Assembly (NCBI RefSeq): GCF_014696825.1
Contig: NZ_JACJQU010000006.1
Span: 232,027 to 296,026, forward strand
DNA: 64,000 nucleotides
Source: Anabaena sphaerica FACHB-251
GTDB taxonomy: Bacteria > Cyanobacteriota > Cyanobacteriia > Cyanobacteriales > Nostocaceae
Reading direction: 5' to 3'
Part shown: in pieces, positions 9,688-19,302 of the stretch
Position numbering within the stretch: the first letter of the stretch is position 1
Layout: each line of letters begins with the position of its first letter
The notes under the pieces: model-generated
Database searches by the model: none
What the model saw: only the letters and a program-made list of their open reading frames with translations
What the model was told of the DNA's origin: nothing
Program-made: the position numbers and the translations under genes

Positions 9688-10329
9688 TTATAACTTGGTC
9701 TCATCAGCAATTGTCTTGATAACAAAATTTCGCAGTACCTCCAACATTTGCAAATTAATTTCATGTCCCATGTCAAATTCATGATAATCTACTGCCACTC
9801 CTAATGCTTGTGCCACCTCTCTGGCTTTGATAGCAGCCGACAAGGGTACAACTTCATCTTGTCTTCCGTGCATGATTAATGTGGGCGGAAAACTGCTTTT
9901 ATTTAGGGTGGCTACACCAGGATGTAAATACCCACTCATCACCACCAAACCAGCGAGGGGTAAGGTTAATCCCACATCCAAAGTCATCGCACCACCTTGA
10001 GAAAACCCACTCAAAATAGTCCGCGATAACGGCACTCCAGTATTAATCTCTAAAGAGTGCAACCAATCAATTAATAATTGGCGACTTTCTATCAATCCTT
10101 GATACATATTCTCATTTCGCAGGTCATACCATGCCCTCCCTGTGTCAGTGTATGGATATGGATAAGGTGCATTGGGAAGCAAAAATTCATAATCAGGTAA
10201 GTTGAGATAAGGCAATAAAGATGCCACATCCTGAGCATTTGCACCCCAACCGTGTAGCGTGACGATTAAAGCGGATGGTGTTTGCTCTGTGTTTGGCGAA
10301 ACTCTGATGAAATCTAATGTTTTGTTCAT
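9688..10329 (-). CDS. Alpha/beta-hydrolase, phospholipase/carboxylesterase family
   Basis: Soluble serine esterase of the YpfH/EstB type, 213 aa. Motifs in order: LIVTLHGWGANAQDV (oxyanion region), the nucleophile elbow LSGFSQGGAM (Ser in GFSQG), MHGRQDEVVPL with the acidic residue, and DMGHEI with the catalytic His. Substrate cannot be told from sequence; short acyl esters are usual. ATG at 10329 is preferred over an in-frame GTG two codons earlier. It lies on the same strand as the downstream unrelated 70-aa gene with 144 bases between. Confidence 0.88.
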   Translation of the reverse strand: MNKTLDFIRVSPNTEQTPSALIVTLHGWGANAQDVASLLPYLNLPDYEFLLPNAPYPYPYTDTGRAWYDLRNENMYQGLIESRQLLIDWLHSLEINTGVPLSRTILSGFSQGGAMTLDVGLTLPLAGLVVMSGYLHPGVATLNKSSFPPTLIMHGRQDEVVPLSAAIKAREVAQALGVAVDYHEFDMGHEINLQMLEVLRNFVIKTIADETKL

Positions 10330-10363
10330 AATCACCCAAATTGCTAGTTATCTAGTTTAGGCT

Positions 10364-10459
10364 GGTAATGGGTAATGGGTAATGGGTAATGGGTAATGGG
10401 TAATTGGTAATTAATTATTTACTGTCACCTGTCACCTGTCACCTGTCACCTGTCACCTA
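10364..10459. repeat. Heptamer arrays GGTAATG and TGTCACC
   Basis: About six copies of GGTAATG (10364-10409) followed by about five copies of TGTCACC (10422-10459). They sit between the esterase start and the M48 peptidase stop. Confidence 0.88.
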
Positions 10460-10469
10460 TTCCCTGTAT

Positions 10470-11345
10470 TTACCAATTTCGCCAACCTCCCTTGGGTGCA
10501 GTTTCACTCTTGTCCTTAAAACCGTGATTTTGCAGTAATTTCTGGTAGTCTAAACTACTACTCCAACGGTCAATTTCTCTCGCTCTTAATACTGGTACAG
10601 GGTGACTTAATTGGGCGGTGCGGGCTTCTTTCACCATGACACCCAGTTCGGTTTTGCTGATATCATCATAAGCACGAGCTTGGGCAACAAAGGCATCGAG
10701 ATTTAGCTTGGGTGCTAAGGTAGGAGAACCGCCGGCTAACTTCATTAACACTGACATCACAACTTTGGGGTTTTGGGTAGCTAACAAAGCGGCGCGATCG
10801 CAAGTAAACTCAGCACAACGCACCCATTCTAATAATTGTGCCTGTAATGCTTGAGCTAAAACAGCACCAACATTAGGTAAAATTCCTGCTGCTAAAACTA
10901 ATAAATTCACAGGTGTTAAATAAACACTGTGGTCACATTTAAGATGTCCCAACTCGTGGGCAATAACTGCTTGTATTTCTTCTGGTGTGAGAATATCAAT
11001 CAAAGAAGTGTGCAGCACTACAAACGGCTGCTTACCCCTCATCGCAAAAGTATAAGCATTAGGCGCAGGATGTTGACGGACATACAACTGGGGTGGCTCA
11101 ATATCTAAAATATTGCAAGCATCTAACAATAACTTGTGTAAATCTGGTAGTTGTTTTTCACCAACCAAAATACTAGACGCAATATTTTCTACATAAAAAA
11201 CCTGTTCAGCCATTGGCCCAAGCCAATTTCGCACCATCATATCTATCCCAGGAATTTGCTTGAGAGTTTTCGTTGCTTCCAGGTCTAGAGGATGGCGGAA
11301 TGAGTCAGCTTTTAAACCAATTAGAGAAGTTTTAACTAAAGACAT
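10470..11345 (-). CDS. M48 family zinc metallopeptidase, 291 aa
   Basis: Zinc-dependent peptidase of the HtpX/Ste24 class. The zinc motif is VIAHELGHLKCDH (HExxH) near residue 130, with the third ligand Glu expected in CAEFTCDRAAL. Between them, LLVLAAGILPNVGAVLAQAL is hydrophobic and may be a membrane-associated hairpin; there is no N-terminal signal peptide. Members degrade misfolded membrane proteins or act as chaperone-peptidases; the substrate here is unknown. ATG 11343-11345 begins MSLVKTSLIGLKADSFRHPL, as in many cyanobacterial relatives. Confidence 0.9.
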   Translation of the reverse strand: MSLVKTSLIGLKADSFRHPLDLEATKTLKQIPGIDMMVRNWLGPMAEQVFYVENIASSILVGEKQLPDLHKLLLDACNILDIEPPQLYVRQHPAPNAYTFAMRGKQPFVVLHTSLIDILTPEEIQAVIAHELGHLKCDHSVYLTPVNLLVLAAGILPNVGAVLAQALQAQLLEWVRCAEFTCDRAALLATQNPKVVMSVLMKLAGGSPTLAPKLNLDAFVAQARAYDDISKTELGVMVKEARTAQLSHPVPVLRAREIDRWSSSLDYQKLLQNHGFKDKSETAPKGGWRNW

Positions 11346-11437
11346 AATGATGGCAATGAATAAAAAATATAATTCCCATAGATAGTATAGCGATAAGCAA
11401 AAGATAAGTAGGGCTTGCTGAAAAACGGAATCCCCAG

Positions 11438-11466
11438 ATCCCCGACTTCTTCAAGAAGTCGGGGAT
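11438..11466. repeat. Near-perfect palindrome between M48 and LRR genes
   Basis: Arms ATCCCCGACTTCTT and AAGAAGTCGGGGAT meet at a single C. A related half-site (ATCCCCGACTTCT) occurs at about 59837. It looks like a dispersed palindromic repeat; no T-run follows on either strand, so a terminator role is weak. Confidence 0.75.
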
Positions 11467-11516
11467 ATATCCACTTTGTTTCATAATCTTTAAGTGTAAA
11501 TGCTTCGCCTCTACCA

Positions 11517-12698
11517 TTATTTCACAATTGGATTACCTTTAAAACTCACATCTTTTAAATTACTGAGTTTTGATATGGGAGTGACATCTGTGATTTTGTT
11601 ATGATCGAGATTGAGAAGCGTTAAGCTAGTAAGTTGTGATAAAGCACTAATATCTGTGATTTCATTATCTTCTAAAACAAGTTCCTTTAAGTTAGTCATT
11701 TTTCCTAAAGAACTGACATCTTTAATTTTATTCAAACGCAATACCAACATCTGCAAATTATTCAGATTTGCTAAAGGACTAACATCTGTAATTTGATTGT
11801 AAGTCAAAATCAACCGATTTAAACTTTTCAGGTTTCCCAAAGGACTCACATCTTTAATTTTATTATCTCCTAAAAATAGCATATTTAAGTTAGTGAGATT
11901 TTTTAACGGACTAACATTGACCATTTGATTACCTTCTAAACCCAGCCTTTTTAATTTTTGCAAATTTGCTAAAGGAGTAAGATCCTGAATTTGATTATAC
12001 GTCAATTCCAGTTGAGTTAAATTAGTCAACTTAGCTAAAGCAGAAATATCTTTAACTTGGTTATCTTCTAAAGAAATACCCGTTAATTTCACCAAATCCC
12101 TGAGAGAACTAATCTCAGTAATATAATTTTTATCGAGAATTAGCGAAGTTAAATTTCTCAATGTAGATAAAGCACTAATATCAACAACTTCATTATTAAA
12201 CAGTAACAAAGACTCTAAATTTGTCAATCCTTTAATGACACTGATATCCTTGATGCGATTTCTTGCCAGATACAGATCATTAAGATTTTTTAATGTTGCC
12301 AAAGGACGAATATCAGTAATTTGATTATTGCTAATATCCAATTTTTTGAGATTTTTTAACCCTGCCAAGGGACTAATATCAACAATTTCATTACCGGAAA
12401 GATTTAATGATTCTAAATTTGTGAAACCTGACAAGGGACTTAAATCAACAAGTTGCTGATTTATCAAATCAAGTTGTGTGACATTTAACAAATTTTTGGC
12501 AGCTAAATCACAATCATTTGTTTTGGCTTTCGCTAATAATAATTCTACCGTAATTCTCGCATCTGCCGATAAATCAGCCTGTTCTTTACACAACCTTATA
12601 AAATCACTTTCCCTGGGAGGTTGAGCAGCTTTAACAACTCCCCATCCACCACCTACCCACATACTCATTACGAGAACTAACACCCTAGTTAATTTCAT
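11517..12698 (-). CDS. Secreted leucine-rich-repeat protein, 393 aa
   Basis: Internalin-like LRR protein. The N-terminus MKLTRVLVLVMSMWVGGG... with cleavage plausible after VKAA is a signal peptide, so the protein should act in the periplasm or at the cell surface. After a short cap with CKEQADLSADARITVELLLAK, about 14 repeats of 22 residues follow the pattern L-x-x-L-x-L-x-x-N-x-I-x-D-(I/V)-S-P/A-L. This is the SDS22/internalin class of binding scaffold. No sortase or membrane anchor is visible at the C-terminus. ATG 12698 is chosen over an in-frame ATG five codons earlier because it gives a better signal peptide. Ligand unknown. Confidence 0.88.
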   Translation of the reverse strand: MKLTRVLVLVMSMWVGGGWGVVKAAQPPRESDFIRLCKEQADLSADARITVELLLAKAKTNDCDLAAKNLLNVTQLDLINQQLVDLSPLSGFTNLESLNLSGNEIVDISPLAGLKNLKKLDISNNQITDIRPLATLKNLNDLYLARNRIKDISVIKGLTNLESLLLFNNEVVDISALSTLRNLTSLILDKNYITEISSLRDLVKLTGISLEDNQVKDISALAKLTNLTQLELTYNQIQDLTPLANLQKLKRLGLEGNQMVNVSPLKNLTNLNMLFLGDNKIKDVSPLGNLKSLNRLILTYNQITDVSPLANLNNLQMLVLRLNKIKDVSSLGKMTNLKELVLEDNEITDISALSQLTSLTLLNLDHNKITDVTPISKLSNLKDVSFKGNPIVK

Positions 12699-12896
12699 AA
12701 TTGATATACCCATTTTCCTGAAATATTGATCTTGCCGTATTCTAAATCACCTGCTATGCTAATGGGTATAATTTAAACCAATAATTTTTCTTAGCTTTTT
12801 CTTAACATTTATTAACCATGAACTATGAACCATGAAATATTATGAATATACCAACTTTAAACCCAATAGTTTTCAGTTAAGCCAAAAATATCATTG

Positions 12897-13000
12897 TGTA
12901 GGTTGGGTTGAGGAACGTTCGCGAAGTGTGCCGAAGGCAAGGCATAACCCAACATTTATCAGCATCTGTTGGGTTGCGCTATCGCTTAACTCAACCTACA
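12897..13000. repeat. Inverted-repeat element ending in TGTAGGTTGGGTTGAG
   Basis: Starts TGTAGGTTGGGTTGAG and ends with the partial inverse CTCAACCTACA. Inside is a copy of the iterated word TTCGCGAAGTGTGCCGAAGG. Relatives lie at 25572-25646, 25731-25765 and 34883-34965. It occupies the leader before the TPR-CHAT gene, so the long reading frame through it is not coding. A second iterated word, CCTCCGGCACGCTCCGCGAA, lies at about 13040-13060. Confidence 0.75.
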
Positions 13001-13134
13001 ATAACTCTCTTCTTTTTTCTTCTTGTCCTTTGCGCCCTAATGCCTCCGGCACGCTCCGCGAACGTGGTTCAATTATATCAAAATATTGGTACATTTTATT
13101 AATTAGAAAAAATCAAATTACACAGTTTAAACCT

Positions 13135-16002
13135 ATGCGTCTAAATCTAGCAAATCTCAGTTTAATTACTTTCCTAATATCTGGATATTTCTTAACACCC
13201 TCCAATAATTTTGATCCTGTATTCGCTCAAGAAGTGAGTAACCAAACACAGAAAGAACAAGCTGATCGGTTATTGAGAGAAACAATTTATTTATGGAGGA
13301 AGAGTCACATACATACAAGAGGTTATGATAGAATTATTAATGGTTTTAAAAAGACTTTACAAGCATATCAAAAAATAGGAGATAAACCTGGAATTACTAA
13401 AACATTGGATTATCTAGCATTTATATATAACAGCGAAAAAAAATACCAGCAAGCAGTTAATTATTATCAACAAGTATTAAAACTTCAACAAGAGTTAGGT
13501 GATAGTAAGGGTGAAACAGAAACCCTTATTAAAATCATGAATATTGAAAGTGAACAAAGTCGCCAACTTTACGAACAAGGACAATATCAAAAAGCATTAG
13601 AAAAATTACAAAAAGTTTTAAAATTCAGGGGACAACTAGATTTACAAGATTTAAAGGGACAACTGGATTTACAAGATGTAAAAATTCAAACAGGTTTCAT
13701 CATTAACAAAATCGGTATGATTCATCATACTTTAGGAGAATATGAAACAGCTTTAAAATTTTATCAACAATCTTTATCAGTTTTTCGAGAAGTTACCACA
13801 AACCCAGTAGAAACAGTTCCTTGGGTATGGACTGTGTTTTTTAACATGGGAGAAATTTATCAATCTTTAGGAGAAAATGAACGAGCGTTAAATAGCTATC
13901 AGCAAGCGTTACAGTTAGCTCAAAAAAATAATATTGGCTCAGAAGTAAGAAATATCAACGCCATTGGTAATAGTTATTATCGCTTGAAAAAATATGATTT
14001 AGCCTTAAATTTTTATCAACAATCTTTAGCAAAACTTCCAGGAGTTAAGAACAAAAAAGAAAAGAAATTATTAGAAGCATTGACTTTTAATAATATTGGA
14101 CTTGTTCACCTTGATCAAGGAAAATATGACCTATCTTTAAAGTTTTTACAGCAAGGTTTAACGATTGTTAAATCACTGCGAGATAAACTTTCTCAAGGAG
14201 TGATTTTAGATAGTATTGGTAAGGTTTACTTCCAACAAGGTAAATATCAATTAGCAGGTAATTTTTATCAACAATCTTTAACACTTTTTCAGGAAGTTGG
14301 CTACAAAGCAGGCGAGAGTAAAGTTTTGAGTAGTCTTGGTTATTTGTTAGAAAAACAAAACCAACCACAAGTAGCAATTGTGTTTTTTAAAAAATCAGTG
14401 AATGTGAGAGAAGGAATTAGAAATAATATTAAAGGTTTATCCCAAGAGCAACGACAATCTTATACTGAAACCATTGCAGAAGATTATAGAAATTTAGCTG
14501 ATTTATTATTAAGAGAAAATCGCATTTTAGAAGCGCAGCGAGTATTAGATTTACTCAAAGTTCAGGAATTATCGGATTATTTAAATAATATACGGGGAAG
14601 TAAAAATACTACTCAAGGAATTACAGAACGCCCTCAAGAAAAGCAGATTATAACAGGAATTTCAGCACAAATAAATAAAGCAATTTCTCAAGGTCAAGAA
14701 CTAGCTTTACTGGAAAATGTTTCTATTAATAAAAGGACAGAAAAACAAAAACAGCGTATCATCGAATTAAGAAAAAATGAACAAGAAATTACTAAACAGT
14801 TTACAGCATTTCTAGAAAGTCCCCAGGTGAAAACATGGATAGCGGAACTTCAAAGCACTACCCAAGGTCAAGCAATTGATTTAAATGCTTATGCTACCAC
14901 GTTGCAAGATAACCTGAAAAAACTTCAACAAGATGCCGTAATTATCTATCCTTTTGTATTAGAAGATCGTTTAGAATTAGTATTAATTTCTCCTTATGCT
15001 CCTCCTTTACGTCGTACTGTTTCTGTCAAACGGGAAGAACTAAATAAAGCTATTACTGAATTTCGTTCTCAGTTAGGTACACCTATCCGTAGTCCTAAAG
15101 ATGAGGCGCAAAAACTATACAATTGGTTGATTAAACCATTAGAAAATGATTTAGCTCAAGCAAAGACCAAAACCATAATTTACGCCCCTGATGGACAATT
15201 GCGTTATATTCCTTTAGCTGCTCTGTATGATGGTAAGCAATGGTTAGTTGAGCGTTTTCGTATTAATAATATCACTGCTGTTAGTCTGACTGATTTGAAC
15301 ACCAAACCGCAAAGTCAGTTAAATATTTTAGCTGCTGCTTTTAGTGAAGGTGAGTACACTTTTAAAGTGGGAGATAAGGATTTATATTACAGTGGTTTAG
15401 CCTTCGCTGGTAAGGAAGTGGAAACCCTTGCTCAAACTATTCCTAATACTAGAAAAGTTTTAAATAAACAATTTAATCAAGATATTGTTTTCGAGATGAA
15501 TGATTATTCTGTGGTACATTTAGCGACTCATGCTTTATTTACCCCTGGACAACCGGAAGAATCATTTATTGTTTTGGGTAATGGCGATCGCATAACATTA
15601 AGAGATATAAAAAATTGGCGTTTACCAAATGTAGATTTATTTGTACTTTCAGCTTGTGAAACAGGACTAGGTGATCAGTTGGGAGATGGGAGGGAAATCT
15701 TAGGTTTTGGTTATCAAATACAACAAACTGGTGCAAGGGCAGCTATAGCTTCTTTATGGTCAGTAGATGATGGTGGTACACAAGCTTTAATGAATGCTTT
15801 TTATGCAGTTCTGAAACAAGGAAATATTACAAAAGCTGAAGCACTGCGTCAAGCTCAAATTGCTATGATTACAGGAAACTATGGAAATATAGGTGAAACT
15901 AGACGTATTTCTGTACCAAAACCTATAAATGGTGATTTAACTGCACAGTTAAGTCATCCTTTTTATTGGTCAAGTTTTATTTTAGTTGGTAATGGGTTGT
16001 AG
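13135..16002 (+). CDS. Exported TPR-CHAT protein, 955 aa
   Basis: Start ATG 13135 gives a signal peptide (MRLNLANLSLITFLISGYF... cleaved near VFAQE). About ten TPR units follow (residues about 60-450; pattern A-L-x-x-Y-Q-Q-x-L), then a coiled coil, then a C-terminal CHAT domain. The caspase-like dyad is His799 in HLATHALF and Cys841 in LSACETGLGD. CHAT peptidases are clan CD, related to separase and to the TPR-CHAT subunit of Craspase. Such proteins are abundant in filamentous cyanobacteria; substrates are mostly unknown. The open frame extends 101 codons upstream through a repeat element, which I exclude. The gene is AT-rich and monocistronic. Confidence 0.88.
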   Translation: MRLNLANLSLITFLISGYFLTPSNNFDPVFAQEVSNQTQKEQADRLLRETIYLWRKSHIHTRGYDRIINGFKKTLQAYQKIGDKPGITKTLDYLAFIYNSEKKYQQAVNYYQQVLKLQQELGDSKGETETLIKIMNIESEQSRQLYEQGQYQKALEKLQKVLKFRGQLDLQDLKGQLDLQDVKIQTGFIINKIGMIHHTLGEYETALKFYQQSLSVFREVTTNPVETVPWVWTVFFNMGEIYQSLGENERALNSYQQALQLAQKNNIGSEVRNINAIGNSYYRLKKYDLALNFYQQSLAKLPGVKNKKEKKLLEALTFNNIGLVHLDQGKYDLSLKFLQQGLTIVKSLRDKLSQGVILDSIGKVYFQQGKYQLAGNFYQQSLTLFQEVGYKAGESKVLSSLGYLLEKQNQPQVAIVFFKKSVNVREGIRNNIKGLSQEQRQSYTETIAEDYRNLADLLLRENRILEAQRVLDLLKVQELSDYLNNIRGSKNTTQGITERPQEKQIITGISAQINKAISQGQELALLENVSINKRTEKQKQRIIELRKNEQEITKQFTAFLESPQVKTWIAELQSTTQGQAIDLNAYATTLQDNLKKLQQDAVIIYPFVLEDRLELVLISPYAPPLRRTVSVKREELNKAITEFRSQLGTPIRSPKDEAQKLYNWLIKPLENDLAQAKTKTIIYAPDGQLRYIPLAALYDGKQWLVERFRINNITAVSLTDLNTKPQSQLNILAAAFSEGEYTFKVGDKDLYYSGLAFAGKEVETLAQTIPNTRKVLNKQFNQDIVFEMNDYSVVHLATHALFTPGQPEESFIVLGNGDRITLRDIKNWRLPNVDLFVLSACETGLGDQLGDGREILGFGYQIQQTGARAAIASLWSVDDGGTQALMNAFYAVLKQGNITKAEALRQAQIAMITGNYGNIGETRRISVPKPINGDLTAQLSHPFYWSSFILVGNGL

Positions 16003-16140
16003 AAATTTTTGATGTTTTCTTAGTAAGTAATTATCAATATTACTTATACAGGTATTAGGAATATCACGCTATGCCTCTACCCATAATGTATCATAATTGG
16101 TTACAATTAATATTTAAGTTTAGTGTAGATTGCTCAAATT

Positions 16141-17454
16141 ATGCAAGAAGAAGTTGTAGTTGCTCTAAAGAATGCTATTACTAAATCTTTAGGTGCTTTT
16201 AATTCATCAGCGAATGAATATACTGAACCATACCTTGAATGGCGCAGAGTTTCCAATGGTTGGCAAGGTTCTTATGTAAATCGTCTTAGTAATTATTATC
16301 TGTTTTCTAAGCATCGCCAATTATTAGACGAACTTGGAATAGAGTTCACACAGATTTTTCGCAAAAACTATCCTGAATATGAAAACCTTGTTGGTTTCAA
16401 AAGCTTTGGTTTTACCAATATATTACATGATTCATCAATGATTATAAGAGATATTTTAGGTGAATTCTGGGATAGATATAATACTTTCAATGTTAATGAT
16501 GAACAGATCAGTATCATTATTCAAGAATTTGCTGATTTTGTAGATAAACCTAATATTCGGTTTCGCTATACAGCAATACTACTTAACTTTAAGATGGATT
16601 TGCAAAAGATTACTCTAACTGATGATATCGTTATTCGACAACTAAGTGAAAAGGAAGTTAGTAATATTTATAAAGATTCACCCTCACGATATGTACCCGG
16701 ATTAAATCGTGTATCTGATATTAATGATTTTGTCATAGAAGGTGAATTTGAAGAGGTTAAAAGATTTAATAATGATTCTGACCTAGAGACCACAAAAAAT
16801 GTAGCGAGAGAAAATCTAGATAAGGCTGTTCTGGCATTAAACACATTTCAAGGAGGATCTGTTGGTTACGAATGTATTACATTCAAAACCGTTAAATTTT
16901 CTCCCATAATGTCTATAACTAGAATGTATGGTGGTCTACACATACCTATTGGAAACTACTATTTATTAGAACGCGATGTTGAAAGATTTCAAAACCACGC
17001 AAAATTAATTTTTTCCAAATTAGATGAACCATTAGAAAGAGCATTTACAAAACTGGCTGATGCAGAGTTACGTATACATTCTAAAGATCAACTTCTTGAT
17101 GCAGTCGCAGGATTAGAAGCCATTCTTCTTGCATCAATGCAAAAAGAAACAGAAATAAAGTTTCGCTTCTCACTAAATTATTCAACCTTATTTGATAATC
17201 CAGAAACACGTTTAAAGAAATATCAAGTTGCAAAACATTTGTATGATATACGCAGTACAATAGCTCATGGTGGTATACCTAAAGAGCCTTGTAAAGTTGG
17301 TGAAGAAAAACTTTCATTAAATGAAGCTGCTAAAAAAGCTTGTGAAATTCTACGTTATGTGATTAATTACTTCTTAAATCAGTCAAAAAGCAGTTTATAC
17401 AAAGATCCAAAGTTTTGGGAAAACGGATATTTTGGCATTGAGCCTAGATTTTAA
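16141..17454 (+). CDS. Apea-like HEPN-domain protein, 437 aa
   Basis: Soluble protein with no signal peptide. The C-terminal third fits an ApeA-type HEPN domain: LLDAVAGLEAILLASMQKET... followed by LYDIRSTIAHGG, the RxxxxH motif of HEPN ribonucleases (Arg371, His376). The N-terminal 300 residues are unrecognised (LNFKMDLQKITLTDDIVIRQ, MSITRMYGGLHIPIGNYYLL). HEPN proteins are RNases in toxin and phage-defence systems, but many Apea-like ones stand alone. No partner lies beside it: the flanks are a TPR-CHAT gene and murA. The gene is AT-rich relative to murA. Clear RxxxxH, unknown role. Confidence 0.65.
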   Translation: MQEEVVVALKNAITKSLGAFNSSANEYTEPYLEWRRVSNGWQGSYVNRLSNYYLFSKHRQLLDELGIEFTQIFRKNYPEYENLVGFKSFGFTNILHDSSMIIRDILGEFWDRYNTFNVNDEQISIIIQEFADFVDKPNIRFRYTAILLNFKMDLQKITLTDDIVIRQLSEKEVSNIYKDSPSRYVPGLNRVSDINDFVIEGEFEEVKRFNNDSDLETTKNVARENLDKAVLALNTFQGGSVGYECITFKTVKFSPIMSITRMYGGLHIPIGNYYLLERDVERFQNHAKLIFSKLDEPLERAFTKLADAELRIHSKDQLLDAVAGLEAILLASMQKETEIKFRFSLNYSTLFDNPETRLKKYQVAKHLYDIRSTIAHGGIPKEPCKVGEEKLSLNEAAKKACEILRYVINYFLNQSKSSLYKDPKFWENGYFGIEPRF

Positions 17455-17598
17455 ATAAGTTCTTATAAAACAAATACATTCAGGGAATGCAATTGCATTC
17501 ATCAAAAAAAAGTAAATTAATGGCGAAAGTTACCAACTTGATATTTCATCAACAGGTAAAATCCGCCATTAAGTAACCAAATACCAAATCCCCTAACT

Positions 17599-18948
17599 CT
17601 AGATAGATACTGAAGCTGTGGGATTACTATTATTCGTATGTAACTCTGCATCAACTGATGCTTCATTATTTACACGGATAATCTTTGCTCCTAGTTGCTG
17701 CAACTTCATATCCAGGCGATCATAACCACGATCTAGGTGATTTAATCCTTGAATAGTGGTTTGTCCTTCTGCGGCTAGTCCAGCAATAACCAAGGCTGCG
17801 GATGCCCGCAAGTCTGTGCCTATTACTGGTGCGCCGGATAAAGTTGGCACACCACGAACAAAAGCAGTATTACCTTTAACGCGAATATCTGCCCCCAAGC
17901 GATTTAACTCAGAAGCATGACGCAGACGATTTTCAAACACAGATTCATTAATGATGCTGTCACCTTCCGCCAAAGTCAGCAATGCCATAAATGGCGCTTG
18001 CATATCTGTGGGAAAACCCGGATGAGGTAAAGTATCAATATCTGTAGCTCTGAGTTTTTTTGCTGGCAAAACGCGCAAACAGTCTGAGCTTTCCTCAATG
18101 ATAGGTACGCCAATATCTCGCAACTTGGCAATGACGGGAATTAAATGATCCGGTGCTACTGGAGACAGTAACAGTTCCGAGCGAGTGATTGCTCCAGCGA
18201 GTAAAAAAGTTCCTGTTTCAATGCGATCAGGAATAATGCTGTAGTCAGTAGAATGTAATTTGTCAACACCAACGATGGTAATGGTACTTGTGCCTGCACC
18301 TTGAATTTTTGCTCCCATTGAATTACAGAAGTTAGCTAAATCTACTACTTCTGGTTCTCTGGCCGCATTTTCAAGGATAGTCTCCCCATCGGCTAGGGTA
18401 GCTGCCATCATCAAGGTTTCGGTTGCACCGACGCTAGGAGTATCTAAGTAAATTTTCGCTCCTTTCAACCTGCCATTACTACCAGGAACGTAGGCATTAC
18501 AAATACCATGCTCAATTTGCACTTCCGCGCCCATTGCTTGCAGCCCTCTGACGTGCAAATCTACTGGTCTAGCACCAATGGCACAACCCCCCGGTAGTGG
18601 CATCTGTGCTATTCCCAGTCGCGCCAAAATTGGACCGATGGCAAAAAAACTGGCTCGCAGTTGGGTGACAAGTTCATAGGGCGCTTTGGATGTGCTAATT
18701 TCCCTGGCATTGACATCTAAAATGTCACCTTTTCTGGTTAAGCACAAACCTAAAGCTGATAAAACTTGTCCCATGCGCTCTACATCCGCTAATAAGGGGA
18801 CGTTGCGAATACGACAATCTCCTGAACAAAGCAAAGCTCCAGCCATGATCACCAATGCTGAATTTTTTGCCCCGCTAATTCTTACATGACCTTGCAAAGA
18901 ATGTCCACCCCAAATTTGCAAGACTGAGGAGTCTGCTTCGGGTGGCAA
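17599..18948 (-). CDS. murA: UDP-N-acetylglucosamine 1-carboxyvinyltransferase
   Basis: First committed step of peptidoglycan synthesis: enolpyruvyl transfer from PEP to UDP-GlcNAc in the cytoplasm. Motifs: [20 protein letters not shown] at the N-terminus, [14 protein letters not shown] with the catalytic Cys that fosfomycin modifies, [15 protein letters not shown], and [14 protein letters not shown]. The 449-aa frame uses TTG at 18946-18948, which has no good ribosome site. GGAGG lies about 30-35 bases further upstream, 7 bases before an in-frame ATT (18979-18981). The true start is therefore unsure, but the enzyme is complete. The C-terminal tail ([17 protein letters not shown]) is non-conserved. 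Confidence 0.93.
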   Translation of the reverse strand: MPPEADSSVLQIWGGHSLQGHVRISGAKNSALVIMAGALLCSGDCRIRNVPLLADVERMGQVLSALGLCLTRKGDILDVNAREISTSKAPYELVTQLRASFFAIGPILARLGIAQMPLPGGCAIGARPVDLHVRGLQAMGAEVQIEHGICNAYVPGSNGRLKGAKIYLDTPSVGATETLMMAATLADGETILENAAREPEVVDLANFCNSMGAKIQGAGTSTITIVGVDKLHSTDYSIIPDRIETGTFLLAGAITRSELLLSPVAPDHLIPVIAKLRDIGVPIIEESSDCLRVLPAKKLRATDIDTLPHPGFPTDMQAPFMALLTLAEGDSIINESVFENRLRHASELNRLGADIRVKGNTAFVRGVPTLSGAPVIGTDLRASAALVIAGLAAEGQTTIQGLNHLDRGYDRLDMKLQQLGAKIIRVNNEASVDAELHTNNSNPTASVSI

Positions 18949-19071
18949 CTTGCCATCTGGTAAGCCGCTAGAAGAATTAATAAGCCTACCTCCAACAAAT
19001 AAGTAATAATAAAGGTTTGAAGTTGGTTTCGATTCTACAGTAAAGAGTTGGTTTGTCTACATTTTCTTTGG

Positions 19072-19232
19072 TCATTAGTCATTGGTCATTAGTCATTAGT
19101 TAGTTGTAACCTATTCCCTATTCCCTATTCCCTATTCCCTATTCCCTGTTCCCTATTCCCTATTCCCTATTCCCTATTCCCCGTTCCCTGTTCCCTGTTC
19201 CCTGTTCCCCGTTCCCTATTCCCCGTTCCCTA
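19072..19232. repeat. Long heptamer block upstream of tRNA-Leu
   Basis: About four TCATTAG-type units (19072-19100), then about 17 units of CCCTATT/CCCTGTT/CCCCGTT (19111-19232). This is the longest heptamer array in the window and lies between the murA start and the tRNA promoter. Unit variants are interspersed, as in known STRR arrays. Confidence 0.9.
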
Positions 19233-19244
19233 TGAAGAATTATA

Positions 19245-19273
19245 TTGACAATCTGAAATATTTAAGCAATAAT
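19245..19273 (+). promoter_or_regulatory. Promoter for tRNA-Leu
   Basis: TTGACA at 19245-19250, a 17-base spacer, then AATAAT at 19268-19273. The start of transcription would be near 19280, about 23 bases before the mature tRNA. This is a perfect -35 and near-consensus -10 box. Confidence 0.7.
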
Positions 19274-19302
19274 GGGAAATTGGTGATAAGATATTAATGC
19301 CA

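Noticed and set aside
11332..11517. 61-codon minus-strand frame between M48 and LRR genes
   Set aside because: It reads through the palindromic repeat at 11438-11466 and has no ribosome site.
12832..13134. N-terminal extension of the TPR-CHAT protein
   Set aside because: It crosses an inverted-repeat element; the signal peptide starts at 13135.
19111..19232. CRISPR-like regular array
   Set aside because: Units are 7 bp without spacers; it is a heptamer tandem repeat.
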